A stretch of DNA of 20,000 bases. It comes from Priapulus caudatus. Its lineage: Eukaryota > Priapulida > Priapulimorpha > Priapulimorphida > Priapulidae. Made by a program: the position numbers and the translations under genes. Within the stretch, counting starts at the first letter, position 1, and each line of letters starts with the position of its first letter. Below the pieces are notes generated by a model. It was not told where the DNA came from. It saw only the letters and a list, made by a program, of their open reading frames with translations, and searched no databases. This document shows positions 1 to 7,533 of the stretch, one piece after another. The stretch spans positions 157,748 to 177,747 of the forward strand of contig NW_014577581.1 in assembly GCF_000485595.1 (NCBI RefSeq), read 5' to 3'.

Positions 1-22
1 GCACTCGCACGGACACTACATC

Positions 23-192
23 GGACGACCACCTACATACTTGACGGACCACCTGACACTTGACGACCACACGAACGACACCTACACTCCGACGACACCT
101 TACACTTGACGGACCACCTACACTCGACGACCACCTACATCGCGACCGGACGACTAACTCCGACCGACCTACACGTGAGACCACCTACAACA
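23..192. repeat. degenerate minisatellite, about 18-19 bp period
   Basis: About nine imperfect units built on GACGACCACCTACACTT run through this stretch. Well-preserved units start near 23, 42, 103 and 125, and others carry insertions of a few bases. No coding function is inferred: the open frame at 60-305 is simply a by-product of the repeat. The array may continue to the left of the window edge. The irregular unit length could be biological decay or sequencing indels. Confidence 0.7.
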
Positions 193-570
193 TTCGGTTA
201 CACCCATCGCGCAGCAGTCAGGGGAGTATATGCGGAGATTGGTGGAGACAAATAGGAGAGCAAGATCGATGCAAGGTCAGAGAAGATCAGGCCAAGCGAT
301 GCTAACGTAAAGAGGGTGCCTAACTGAGTGCCAAAAAGGGGGGGGGCGGGGATCTTCTGCGAAGCAGTCCTAAGCCGAATGTTCCTAATTTACTATGTTA
401 ACAATGCTACCGTACGGTTCGCTTCATGCCAGAACAGGCGACCGGTCCAATTCCAATATCCAACACACATACACTGCTTCGCGAAGCTAGACTAGTATCA
501 CTGCAGACCTGAATGAAACTCAGCACAGAAAAACGCCTCGCCACCCACGCGGCGCGCACTTTCCCGCCAC
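193..570. other. no gene recognised; short G tract
   Basis: This stretch shows no recognisable gene or repeat. The only notable feature is a short G-rich run, GGGGGGGCGGGG, at about 339-350. Minus-strand reading frames that continue in from the possible exon at 571-778 run on here without a recognisable product. Confidence 0.4.
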
Positions 571-778
571 CTGATCCAGATGGCACTACCACTCTTGCGG
601 GAGGCTCAGGCGGTGAGCTGCGGTTCTTCGGAGGCTGACGCGGCGACAGGCGTGATGCGATTGGCTTGAATCTCGTGACAGCGACTTGCTGCCTGAGTTC
701 GAAATGCTCCGTCGATTCCTTGAAGAGTGCCACGAGTGGTGGTCGATCTTCGGGGAGGCTTGCCGCTTCTGAGAACCT
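571..778 (-). CDS. possible internal exon, unrecognised product
   Basis: On the minus strand a frame of 69 codons plus one base lies between a candidate acceptor (GCGTAG before 778) and a candidate donor (TCAG|GTGGCG, GT at 569-570). The peptide has a protein-like composition. It begins RFSEAASLPEDRPP, has an acidic and amphipathic middle (FKESTEHFELRQQ) and ends in a proline-, serine- and arginine-rich stretch (SPRQPPKNRSSPPEPPARVV). The other two minus frames are also open here, one SR-rich, so frame choice is uncertain and an indel could mix them. The acceptor has a poor pyrimidine tract. No family is recognised. It is probably unrelated to the minus-strand gene at 5780-7314, because that gene's stop lies between the two. 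Confidence 0.28.
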
Positions 779-1641
779 CTACGCGGCATGACGATGATGT
801 TCGTTTCCTCCTGTGCACTTCTTGCTGACCACTGTTCCGGCGCAAGACTCTCTCTTCATGAGTCAGGCCTGCAAACTCACGAGTGAGAGTGAGAAGTTCT
901 TTCATCATCTAACAGGGTTAGAAAGCAACTGTTTGAACAAGGAGAGTCCAACGCGACTCCCTGCCCCTCAAAAAGAGGTGCGTCCGCCAGCAAACATGAG
1001 GAGTCTGCAGTCTGAAGTCGCGCGGTCTTTGGAAAAGTCAGAAATAAAGAATCATTAACAATAAAGCATGTGCTTATTTTTAAATTCATGCGGTTGCATG
1101 TCTGCCAAATTGTCTTTGGACATTTGCTGAAACAAGAGCCGCAGAGCAGTCTGGGCTCATCTGGGTCTGTTGCCTTACGCGTCTATAACGCTAACATTTA
1201 AGGCCGTGCGTTAATGACACATTTGTTAGGCGCAAGATATGCAGATACGAGTTCGCGTACAACTCACTGTAGATTTCTCTCTTTCTCGAGGCCAGTAGCG
1301 CTGCCGGCACCGAGGCTGTGCGACTGATTGTTCTATACAGGGGGGGGGGCGGGGGGGTGGGGGGGTGTGTCTGATTGTCTATCAGACTGATTGTCTGATC
1401 GTCTTCTAACCCCTAGCAAGACCATTTCGATTGAGCTAGCAAGGCGCGGTAACGTTTTAATATAACTTCACATAAATGTTTATACTATATGTTAATTCGC
1501 GGGCTGGCACTCCGGCAGCCCATGTTTATACTATGTTAAGCTTGGGTTTCCCAGCCAACGGCCAGCGAGATGTAGAAAATTATGAAAAATTGCTCTAAAA
1601 AAGCTGCTTGTCGGCGGACAAGCTACCGACAGATCTACTTG
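779..1641. other. no gene recognised; G-tract and small hairpin
   Basis: No convincing exon is seen. Inside are a long G tract (1340-1368) and a 6-bp GGGCTG/CAGCCC hairpin near 1501-1521, which sits between two copies of a TGTTTATACTAT-containing direct repeat (about 1476-1497 and 1521-1540). GTCTGATTGTCTATCAG-type short repeats lie at about 1370-1403. The rest looks like unique intergenic DNA. Confidence 0.4.
1340..1368 (+). repeat. G-tract with quadruplex potential
   Basis: Three G runs of 7 to 10 bases, separated by a single C or T, fill 29 bases. Because the longest run is about ten bases it could be split into two G blocks, so four G-triplets are available for a quadruplex. Exact run lengths are unreliable if the contig is poorly polished. 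Confidence 0.6.
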
Positions 1642-2129
1642 TCCTCCGTGAAATGGACAAGTACGGACAAACAGATAGCCCTTATTTCAAACACTGGGAT
1701 TGCGTATCAGGAACCTTCTCAAAGGAATGTTCGTTGGGATCGTTATGAAAGTTCCACGAGATGGCGCGTACGTTGAGTGTCTCTAAGATTAAAGATGGAA
1801 GCTCCCACTCCTACGTGAGTATAGCAAAACAACTATTGCAAGACAGAATAGGTAAGCACTCATCCATTTACCTACGCAAGCTACAGGCTGAAATTAGAGA
1901 GCTGCCACCTGTAACTAATTAACGCCAGGAAAAAACTACACGCTACTATCACCCACCACATGCCACTGGCAGTGGCCATGGCAGTGGCATAATTAAGTTA
2001 CATGTAAACAACACTGACAGTACAGAATGCCATAAGAAATATATCGATTTAAGGAGCATAAACCTCTTCAACCAAATTAGCTTTTGAAATTTCACAGCTG
2101 ACATTGTAGCCTCATACATCCAAGCATGT

Positions 2130-2775
2130 ATAGATTTTACTAGCAAAACCCGCGCAGCTCAAATTCTTTCTAACAGTAAACACATCCATGTTTAACCCGC
2201 CTCTTGAGGGTCAAAAGGTCTATCCCGACACTTACTCTTCGCATGTCAGCAGAAAAGTACATTTCATGGCTCCTTTCAATAAAGCCATAAAAATACTACG
2301 GTCACCGCTGAAACAAAAAAGTTTTTCAATCGCTCCGTCAGACCATGTCCTCAGAAAATGTCTAAAATCTGCCCTGTGCCCAAATGGACTTGACCTTGTT
2401 GACCTCCAATTTTGGCACACGCTGATGTTTTCGTACCATGATGCTATACACCGACTAATTACGCAGCCTAGGTGTGAGCGTTTAGAATTTGCCTGCCGCA
2501 ATCTGCATTTCCTCCTCGATACCTTAAGTAAGGAGAATGTTCCCCTTTCTTTTACACTCTTGACTATTGACCTTGACCCCAGCTTCAACATCCAAACTTC
2601 GGTTTTCGGATACCCCGTCCGGTCCTGCCACGTCGCACGGAGATATCTGTGCAACCGTGACGTAGCGATCGCGCGTTAACGATTCGTGCCCAGATTTTTT
2701 TTGCGAGACGCGGACATTTGCCTTTTTTTGTTCATAAAGCCTGCATCGCTACGTCAATGCAGCTAAAAATACGGT
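2130..2775 (+). repeat. family A dispersed repeat, copy 1
   Basis: This is the roughly 600-bp core shared by four places in the window: here, 4045-4645, 11370-12000 (inverted) and 15840-16560. Landmarks are CATGTTTAACCC near 2188, CATGATGCTATACACCGACT near 2437 and a ladder of TGACCT words. In this copy the end is corrupted: the ACGG tail of copy 2 is replaced by unrelated bases around 2665-2740. It is probably a non-autonomous mobile element or an old retrotransposon tail. No protein product is recognised. Confidence 0.75.
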
Positions 2776-3449
2776 AATTCCGAGAGGCCCGCTCTGGAAC
2801 GAATCTATTAGTATAGCCAGAATATTCAGGGAGCACACGGACTCCTGCATCTATGTCAAATCAGGGAGTATTTGACTCCCAACTCGCGTTAATTTCGCAC
2901 CCTGATCTAATATATTGTGATGGACAACTCAGAATCTAACATATCAATCAAAATTATACAAATATTGTAAATATCCCAAACCAACAGACACCAATTCCAA
3001 ACAATAAGTGCTACCCTACTAACTAAGTACTAAAGTACTAAGTACTATAAGTGTACTTTTTACAGCCGCTGAACTTTATGAGCTATATCAGCTAATGCAG
3101 ACAGAGAGGAAGAGTACTACATCATTACAAAGCCTCTTACTTCCTACACATTTCTCTCTGTAGAACACACGGAAACGTGACCACCCTGGGCCATAATAAA
3201 AAATATAGTTTGTTTACCCTCACCCGACCGACCCGCCAAAAAGGGCCGACTCAAAAAATTTTATTGATCTGTACCATTCTTTTTTGTACCCATTATATGT
3301 ACCAAGCAAAACAAGCATTCAACATAAAAAGGTATCTCACACAAGCACACGCCGCAGCATGTAGACACCATGGTTGAATTTGCCAAAAGACCCACCCCTC
3401 AAAGAAAAGAAGCCGACCATACCTACCCGAACTTTTCAGCCTGGTCGGG

Positions 3450-3533
3450 TAGGGACAGTGATTTTCCGTTTCAAAAAATTGCCTTTTTCTGTTGGGAAAA
3501 TCATGAATTCCGGTTTCAAAGTTAAAGAAAAAG
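3450..3533 (+). mobile_element. MITE left end, truncated copy
   Basis: TAGGGACAGTGATTTTCCG followed by about 65 bp of subterminal sequence matches the left end of the complete element at 5321-5752. It then stops abruptly at the duplication junction (3534-3560). The truncation is explained by the tandem duplication and not by a separate insertion. Confidence 0.8.
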
Positions 3534-3560
3534 ATTATTTTGCTTTAATTATGTTCGCTT

Positions 3561-5402
3561 TCCTCCGTGGAAATGGACAAGTACGGACAAACGGATAGCC
3601 CTTATTTCGAACACTGGGATGGTATCAGGAACCTTCTCAAAGAAATGTGCGTTGGGATCGTTATGAAAGTTGCCACGAGATGGCGCGTACGTTTGAATGT
3701 CTTAAGATTAAAGATGGAAGCTGGAAGCTTCCATCGTACGTAGTATAGCAACAACTATTTGCAAGACAGAATAGGTAAGCACTCATCCATTTACCTACGC
3801 AAGCCTATAGGCTGCAATAGAGAGCTGCCACCTGTAACTAATTAACGCAGGCAAAAACTACACCATACTATCACCACCACATGCACTGGCAGTGGCATAA
3901 TTAAGTTACATGTAACACACTGACAGTACAGAATGCCATAGAAATTATACGATTTAAGGAGCATAAACCTTCTTCAAGCAAATTTAGCTTTTGAAATTTC
4001 ACTGTGACATTGCCGCCTCATACATCCAGGCATGTATAGATTCTACTAGCACCCCCGGCAGTCAAATTCTTTCTAACAGTAAACAAATCCATGTTTAACC
4101 CTCCTCTTGAGGGACAAAAGGTTATCAGACACTTACTCTTCGCACGTCAGTGGAAAGCACATTTCATGGTCCTTTCAATAAAGCCATAAAAATGGTAGGT
4201 CACCGTTGAAACAAAAAAGTTTTTCAATCGCTCCGTCACACCATGTCCTCAGAAAATGTCTAAAATCTGCCCTCTGCCCCATTGACCTTTGACCTGTGAC
4301 CTCCAATTTCGGCACAGTGATGGCTTTTCCTACCATGATGCTATACACCGACTATTACGAGCCTAGGTTGAGCCGTTTAGATTTGTGCCGCAATTCTGCA
4401 TTTCCTCCCTATACCTTAAGTTAAGGAGGGAATGTTCCCCTTTCTTTTACACCTCTTGACCTTTGACCTTTGACCCCCAGCTTCAACATCCCAACTCGTT
4501 TTCGGATTACCCCTCCACGTCCCGGATATCGTGACCGTACGTCGAGCGGTTAAGATTTGTTCCCAACTGTTGACGGACGGACGGACGGACGATCATGCGA
4601 TTCTACAAGCTGCATCCGACTACGTCAAATGAGCTAAAAATACGGTAATTCCGAGAGGCCGTGCTCTGGAACGAACTAGTTAGTATAGCAGAATATTCAG
4701 GGAGTCACACGGACTCCTGCATCTATGTCAAATCAGGGAGTATTTGACTCCCAACTCGCGTTAATTTCGCACCCTGATCTAATATATTGTGATGACAACT
4801 CAGAATCTAACATTATCAATCAAAATTATACAAATATTGTAAATATCCCAAACCAACAGACACCAATTCCAAACAATAAGTGTACCCTACTAACTAAGTA
4901 CTAAAGTACTAAGTACTATAAGTGTACTTTTACAGCGCTGAACTTTATGAGCTATATCGGTAATGCAGACAGAGAGGAAGAGTACTACATCATTACAAAG
5001 GCTCTACTTCCTACACATTCTCTCTGTAGACACACGGAAACGTGACCCACCCTGGGCCATAATAAAAATATAGTTTGTTTACCCTCACCCGACCGACCCG
5101 CCAAAAAGGGGCCGACTCAACAATTTTTATTGATCTGTCCCATTCTTTTTTTTGTACCCATTATATGTACCAAGCAAAACAAGCATTCAACATAAAAGGT
5201 ATCTCCACACAAGCACACCCGAGCATGTAGACACCATGCTGAATTTGCAAAAAAGACCCCACCCCCTCAAAGAAAAAGAAGCCGACCTATACCTACCCGA
5301 ACTTTTCAGCCTGGGTCGGGTAGGGACAGTGATTTTCCGTTTCAAAAAATTGCCTTTTCTGTTTGGGAAAATCATGAATTCCGTTTCAAAGTAAAGAAAA
5401 AA
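3561..5402 (+). repeat. tandem duplication, copy 2
   Basis: This is the second copy of the unit at 1642-3533. It is separated from copy 1 by 27 bases of AT-rich filler (3534-3560). Differences from copy 1 are mostly one-base insertions or deletions plus one 13-base deletion in the GGCAGTGGC hairpin near 3885. Copy 2 runs into an intact MITE, whereas copy 1 stops inside its left end. Confidence 0.92.
4045..4645 (+). repeat. family A dispersed repeat, copy 2 (best preserved)
   Basis: This is the best-preserved copy of family A. It carries two triple arrays of TGACC(T/C) words: 4283-4302 (TGACCTTTGACCTGTGACCT) and 4457-4476 (TGACCTTTGACCTTTGACCC). Near the end is a run of four to five ACGG units (about 4574-4590), followed by ATTCTACAAGCTGCATCC. 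Both inverted-arm copies contain the same landmarks in the same order, which defines the family. No open frame is conserved among the copies. Confidence 0.8.
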
Positions 5403-5752
5403 TGGAAATTCCGTTTTGCCATAGAGATTGTACACACCAAAAATGCAAAATTCCGTTTACATATATTTGCATGAAAAAAAAGGTTAGGCCACTGACTGAC
5501 AGTTGGGTTGGCACCGAAACACAGGGCTACCAAAAGTCGTAATTGTAAGTCATTTCGCTCTGAAACTTGTCTGAATGTAAACCATATCATTACCAATGCT
5601 ATTGTCAACGGGATTTATTGAAATTTCCATGTTGTAATATGTTCAAATTACGTTTTCCGCGTTTTTCCGTTTGAAAACATCTTTTCCGTTTCCAATGGCC
5701 GCTTCCGTGTTTTCCATCCGTTTTCCGCGATCGCGGAAAATCACTGTCCCTA
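5321..5752. mobile_element. MITE-like DNA transposon derivative, TA-flanked
   Basis: The termini are GGGACAGTGATTTTCCG (5323-5339) and its exact reverse complement CGGAAAATCACTGTCCC (5734-5750), each flanked by TA. The length is about 428 bp, with no coding capacity. Both ends are packed with TTCCGTTT or TTTTCCG words, which look like subterminal protein-binding repeats. A perfect 20-bp palindrome, TTTTCCGCGATCGCGGAAAA, sits at 5721-5740. TA flanks fit a Tc1/mariner-type target site. The CAGTG inside the terminus also recalls hAT elements, but no 8-bp target duplication is present. The autonomous partner is unknown. Confidence 0.8.
5614..5619 (-). promoter_or_regulatory. candidate poly(A) signal AATAAA
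   Basis: Reading the minus strand, AATAAA occurs about 160 bases after the TGA stop at 5780-5782. A GT-rich stretch (TTGGTAATGATATGGTTT) follows within about 40 bases. It lies inside the MITE, so the transposon may provide 3' end formation for the gene at 5780-7314. This is inferred from motif and position only. Confidence 0.45.
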
Positions 5753-5779
5753 CACGAGATGCTCCACCTTCCCCTTAAC

Positions 5780-5961
5780 TCACTTCGTTGATTTCGGCGG
5801 GGTCGGTGCAGGCGGGGGCGCCACCTTCTCATCATTTAGACACTCGTCACTAGAGCTGCGAGCGGAGAACCATATGCCACTGTCGTCCAAGTCGTAGGTG
5901 GCATCGCGGTGGTCATCCTTGCTGGACAGCTGATACGAGTAGCGTGGCTTCCACGTGAAAT
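5780..5961 (-). CDS. terminal exon of an unrecognised protein gene
   Basis: The exon starts after a good acceptor (TTCTTCCTCTGCTGCATAG) and contributes two bases plus 59 codons and a TGA. The frame is clean over the full 182 bp. The peptide begins FTWKPRYSYQLSSKDDHRD, continues with an acidic Tyr/Asp stretch (TYDLDDSGIWF) and a Ser/Asp/Glu patch (SARSSSDECLNDE), and ends in a short proline tail (APPPAPTPPKSTK). The two leading bases join in phase with the single base left by the donor of the exon at 6317-6531, giving an Asp codon (GAT) at the junction. That phase match is the main reason for confidence. No signal peptide, membrane segment or known domain is recognised. It looks like a soluble, partly disordered C-terminus. 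The MITE begins 28 bp after the stop. Confidence 0.62.
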
Positions 5962-6316
5962 CTATGCAGCAGAGGAAGAATAGTCAAACACACACCGAGG
6001 CAGAGAGATGGGAAAAAGAAAAAGAGGGAGAGAAAGGGGGTAGACAGCTAGGGAGAAATGAGAGGGAGTGGGGAAAAAAGCAGAGCGTGGGAAAGAGGGA
6101 AGGAAAGGAGTAAGGAAGACAGAGGGGAATAGAGGACAGAAAGAATGACAGAGGGGCAAGAGAGAGGGGGGAGGAAGAGAAAGTTGAAGGAAAGGAGGGA
6201 GGGAGGGAGAGAGGGAGAGAGAGAGAGAGAGAGACACACAAAAATAAGTGATATACAGTACATCACATTTCTCAAATTTTGCTTCACAATCTTTGTCTTA
6301 ATTTCTCACTAATTAC
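5962..6316 (-). other. intron, pyrimidine-rich on the coding strand
   Basis: This 355-bp intron is inferred between the donor AAGG|GTAATT (GT at 6315-6316) and the acceptor at 5962. Most of it (5994-6239) is a GA-rich microsatellite on the plus strand, so the transcript would carry a very long CU tract. The Ser/Leu-rich frames in this stretch are translations of that tract and are not genes. Confidence 0.5.
5994..6239 (+). repeat. imperfect GA/GGA-rich purine tract
   Basis: About 245 bases are nearly all purine on the plus strand. They end in a clean (GA)n run and then ACACACA. Long mirror-like homopurine tracts of this kind can form triplexes. Its position inside an inferred intron suggests expansion from the polypyrimidine tract of the host gene, but that is inference. 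Confidence 0.9.
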
Positions 6317-6531
6317 CCTTAACGTGGTTGTCCCTGCGTATTCCCGCTACCGGTGCCTGCGTCGTGTCAGCGTCATCCTTCCCATTGTTCTGCGTCGAAG
6401 GCAAACTCGTAAACTGCTCACATTGTGACAGGAGATCAAACTTGCGCTGCTGCTCTGGGGATGCGACGGGCGTCGATACCGGAGTCTCCGCCACATCCTT
6501 ACACACGACCGACTGTGCATGAGTGATGGGT
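6317..6531 (-). CDS. internal exon of the same unrecognised gene
   Basis: The minus-strand exon ends at the donor AAGG|GTAATT, which gives the phase that fits the terminal exon. Two acceptors are possible. TTTCATCGCAG before 6531 has a better pyrimidine tract. CATGCACAG before 6512 would keep phase 0 with the candidate upstream exon. The peptide is hydrophilic: CKDVAETPVSTPVASPEQQ is Thr/Pro/Ser-rich, then KFDLLSQCEQFTSLPSTQ is possibly a short helix, then an Asp-, Gln- and Thr-containing linker ends in RRDNHVK. It resembles a disordered linker with possible phosphorylation sites rather than a folded domain. No homolog is recognised. Confidence 0.52.
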
Positions 6532-7178
6532 CTGCGATGAAATAATAACAATAATAATCATTTCTGATGTAATATGATATTAATAATAAATAATTTTTAT
6601 TGGGCATATGTGCATTAAACTATACCAGGAGTGAAAACATTGTTTGGTTCTCTTCACTCCTAGTCCTACGCTGTCCTAAGTATATCAAACATAATTTGGA
6701 AAGAGGTGATGGCTACGGGAAAACTAAAGCACAGGCTAATAACTGGCTCTGGCTAGATAGAAGGGATTCGAACTGAATGCTGCTCATTCAGTCAACACCA
6801 CATCTTAATTCGAGGTCATTGTGTCATTACAGTGCGAGAGAGAGAGAGAATAGAGAGAGAGGAGAGGGAGAGACGAGTAGAGAGAGAGGAGATGACGGAC
6901 CGGAGAGTAGACGGAGGGAGCAGAGAAGGAGAGAGAGGGATGAGCGCGGAGAGAGAGAGAGAGAAGGGAGAGAGGAGGACGAGAGAGAGAGCCTCAGAGA
7001 AGTGGGTGTGAGAGTAGAGGAGACAGAGAGCAGAGACGACGAGAGCAAGAGACAGAAGACAGAGACAGCAGACAGAGACAAGAAGACAGAGGCAGAGACA
7101 GAGACAAGACAGAACAGAGACAGAGACGAGACGAGAGGAAGTAGAGAAGAGAGGAGCGGAGAGGAGCGCAGAAGGTAC
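6532..7178 (-). other. inferred intron with a purine/pyrimidine tract
   Basis: Between the two upstream exon candidates lie an AAT-rich block (6535-6600), ordinary AT-rich sequence, a sequence on the minus strand with a pol III B-box look (AGTTCGAATCCC, about 6767-6778), and a long GA-rich tract (6833-7172). No additional exon is convincing. The B-box-like stretch has no paired T stem and no clear A box, so at most it is a decayed tRNA-derived SINE piece. Confidence 0.35.
6833..7172 (+). repeat. long imperfect GA/GACA-rich purine tract
   Basis: About 340 bases are dominated by GAGA, GGAGA and then GACAGA words, grading from (GA)n to (GACA)n. Open frames on both strands through this block (Arg/Glu-rich on plus, Ser/Leu-rich on minus) follow from the repeat and are rejected as genes. 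The tract stops about five bases short of the candidate donor at 7178. Confidence 0.9.
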
Positions 7179-7314
7179 GGATGAAGAGGAAGATGGCAGC
7201 AGAGCGTCCCGTTTGCGCAAATCATGCATGTAGCGGAGTCGCGACGGATCACGTGATCTGACGTGGATGTCCGACGGCGTTAGCCTGGTGCGGCTTTGTT
7301 CGGAGCGCATAGCA
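7179..7314 (-). CDS. candidate upstream exon of the same gene
   Basis: A strong acceptor (CTTCCTTTTGATTTAATTCGCAG) precedes 7314, and an open frame of one base plus 45 codons follows. The peptide reads AMRSEQSRTRLTPSDIHVRS, then RDPSRLRYMHDLRKRDALLP, then a serine run. It is basic and protein-like and lies outside the repeat tract. The proposed donor CATCC|GTACC (7174-7178) is weak, so the 3' boundary is uncertain. With that donor the phase is 0, matching the alternative acceptor at 6512. The internal ATG could be a translation start. Any further upstream exons would lie among the repeats at 7.3-8.8 kb, and none was recognised there. Confidence 0.42.
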
Positions 7315-7344
7315 CTGCGAATTAAATCAAAAGGAAGTGGTCTG

Positions 7345-7415
7345 CAAACAACCCGATCTGGTTTTTGAAGTCCTGAAAACTAAACAACCGCTCTCTTTCT
7401 TGATTGGGGCGTAAT
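7345..7415 (+). repeat. fragment of the GC-rich/telomere-like repeat (family C)
   Basis: CCTGAAAACTAAACAACCG and CTCTTTCTTGATTGG resemble the right-arm block at 19475-19520, and its mirror at about 9200-9245. This shows that part of the repeat in the palindrome arms also occurs outside it. Only this short piece aligns well. Confidence 0.5.
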
Positions 7416-7476
7416 TTTGTCACTTATTGCATTTTATTATTTTTTATTTTTGGCTAATTTTATTTTATTTAGAATG

Positions 7477-7511
7477 AGGGATAGGTTAGGGTTTAGGATT
7501 AGGGTTAGGGT
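7477..7511 (+). repeat. telomere-like (TTAGGG) motifs, G-rich on plus
   Basis: AGGTTAGGGTTTAGG and ATTAGGGTTAGGG give about four variant units. TTAGGG is the ancestral metazoan telomere repeat. The short length and variant units suggest an interstitial or transposon-borne motif and not a chromosome end. Confidence 0.75.
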
Positions 7512-7533
7512 GCTATATCAACTACTTTTAAGT

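Larger units (their letters stand above)
1642..3533 (+). repeat. tandem duplication, copy 1
   Basis: This unit of about 1.9 kb is repeated directly at 3561-5402. It begins TCCTCCGTGAAATGGACAAG and ends inside the left end of a MITE, at TTTCAAAGTTAAAGAAAAA. The part from about 2800 to 3500 is almost identical to copy 2, with only scattered single-base differences, including the AGTACT-rich block at 3020-3056. The part from about 2130 to 2775 (family A) is noticeably more diverged. The 163-codon frame at 2188-2679 is not preserved in copy 2 and is not taken as a gene. Confidence 0.92.

Noticed and set aside
2188-2679. 163-codon plus-strand frame and its 140-codon antisense
   Set aside because: It lies in family A. 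The frame is broken in copy 2 and in both arm copies, and no family is recognised. It looks like a chance frame in a repeat.
5321-5752. hAT element based on the CAGTG in the terminus
   Set aside because: The 8 bases on each side (GGGTCGGG and CACGAGAT) do not match. The TA flank with exact 17-bp ends is the better fit.
5962-6287. Ser/Leu/Pro-rich minus-strand frames of 79 to 91 codons
   Set aside because: They are translations of the GA/CT microsatellite. Similar frames are open in all three phases.
6740-6830. minus-strand tRNA gene suggested by AGTTCGAATCCC
   Set aside because: The bases flanking the B-box-like core do not form a T stem, and no A box lies at the right distance. It is at most a decayed SINE piece.
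6777-7310. Arg/Glu-rich plus frame and Ser/Leu-rich minus frames of up to 164 codons
   Set aside because: They are mostly the purine tract. Only the first 45 codons or so of the minus frame (7179-7314) are non-repetitive and kept as an exon candidate.
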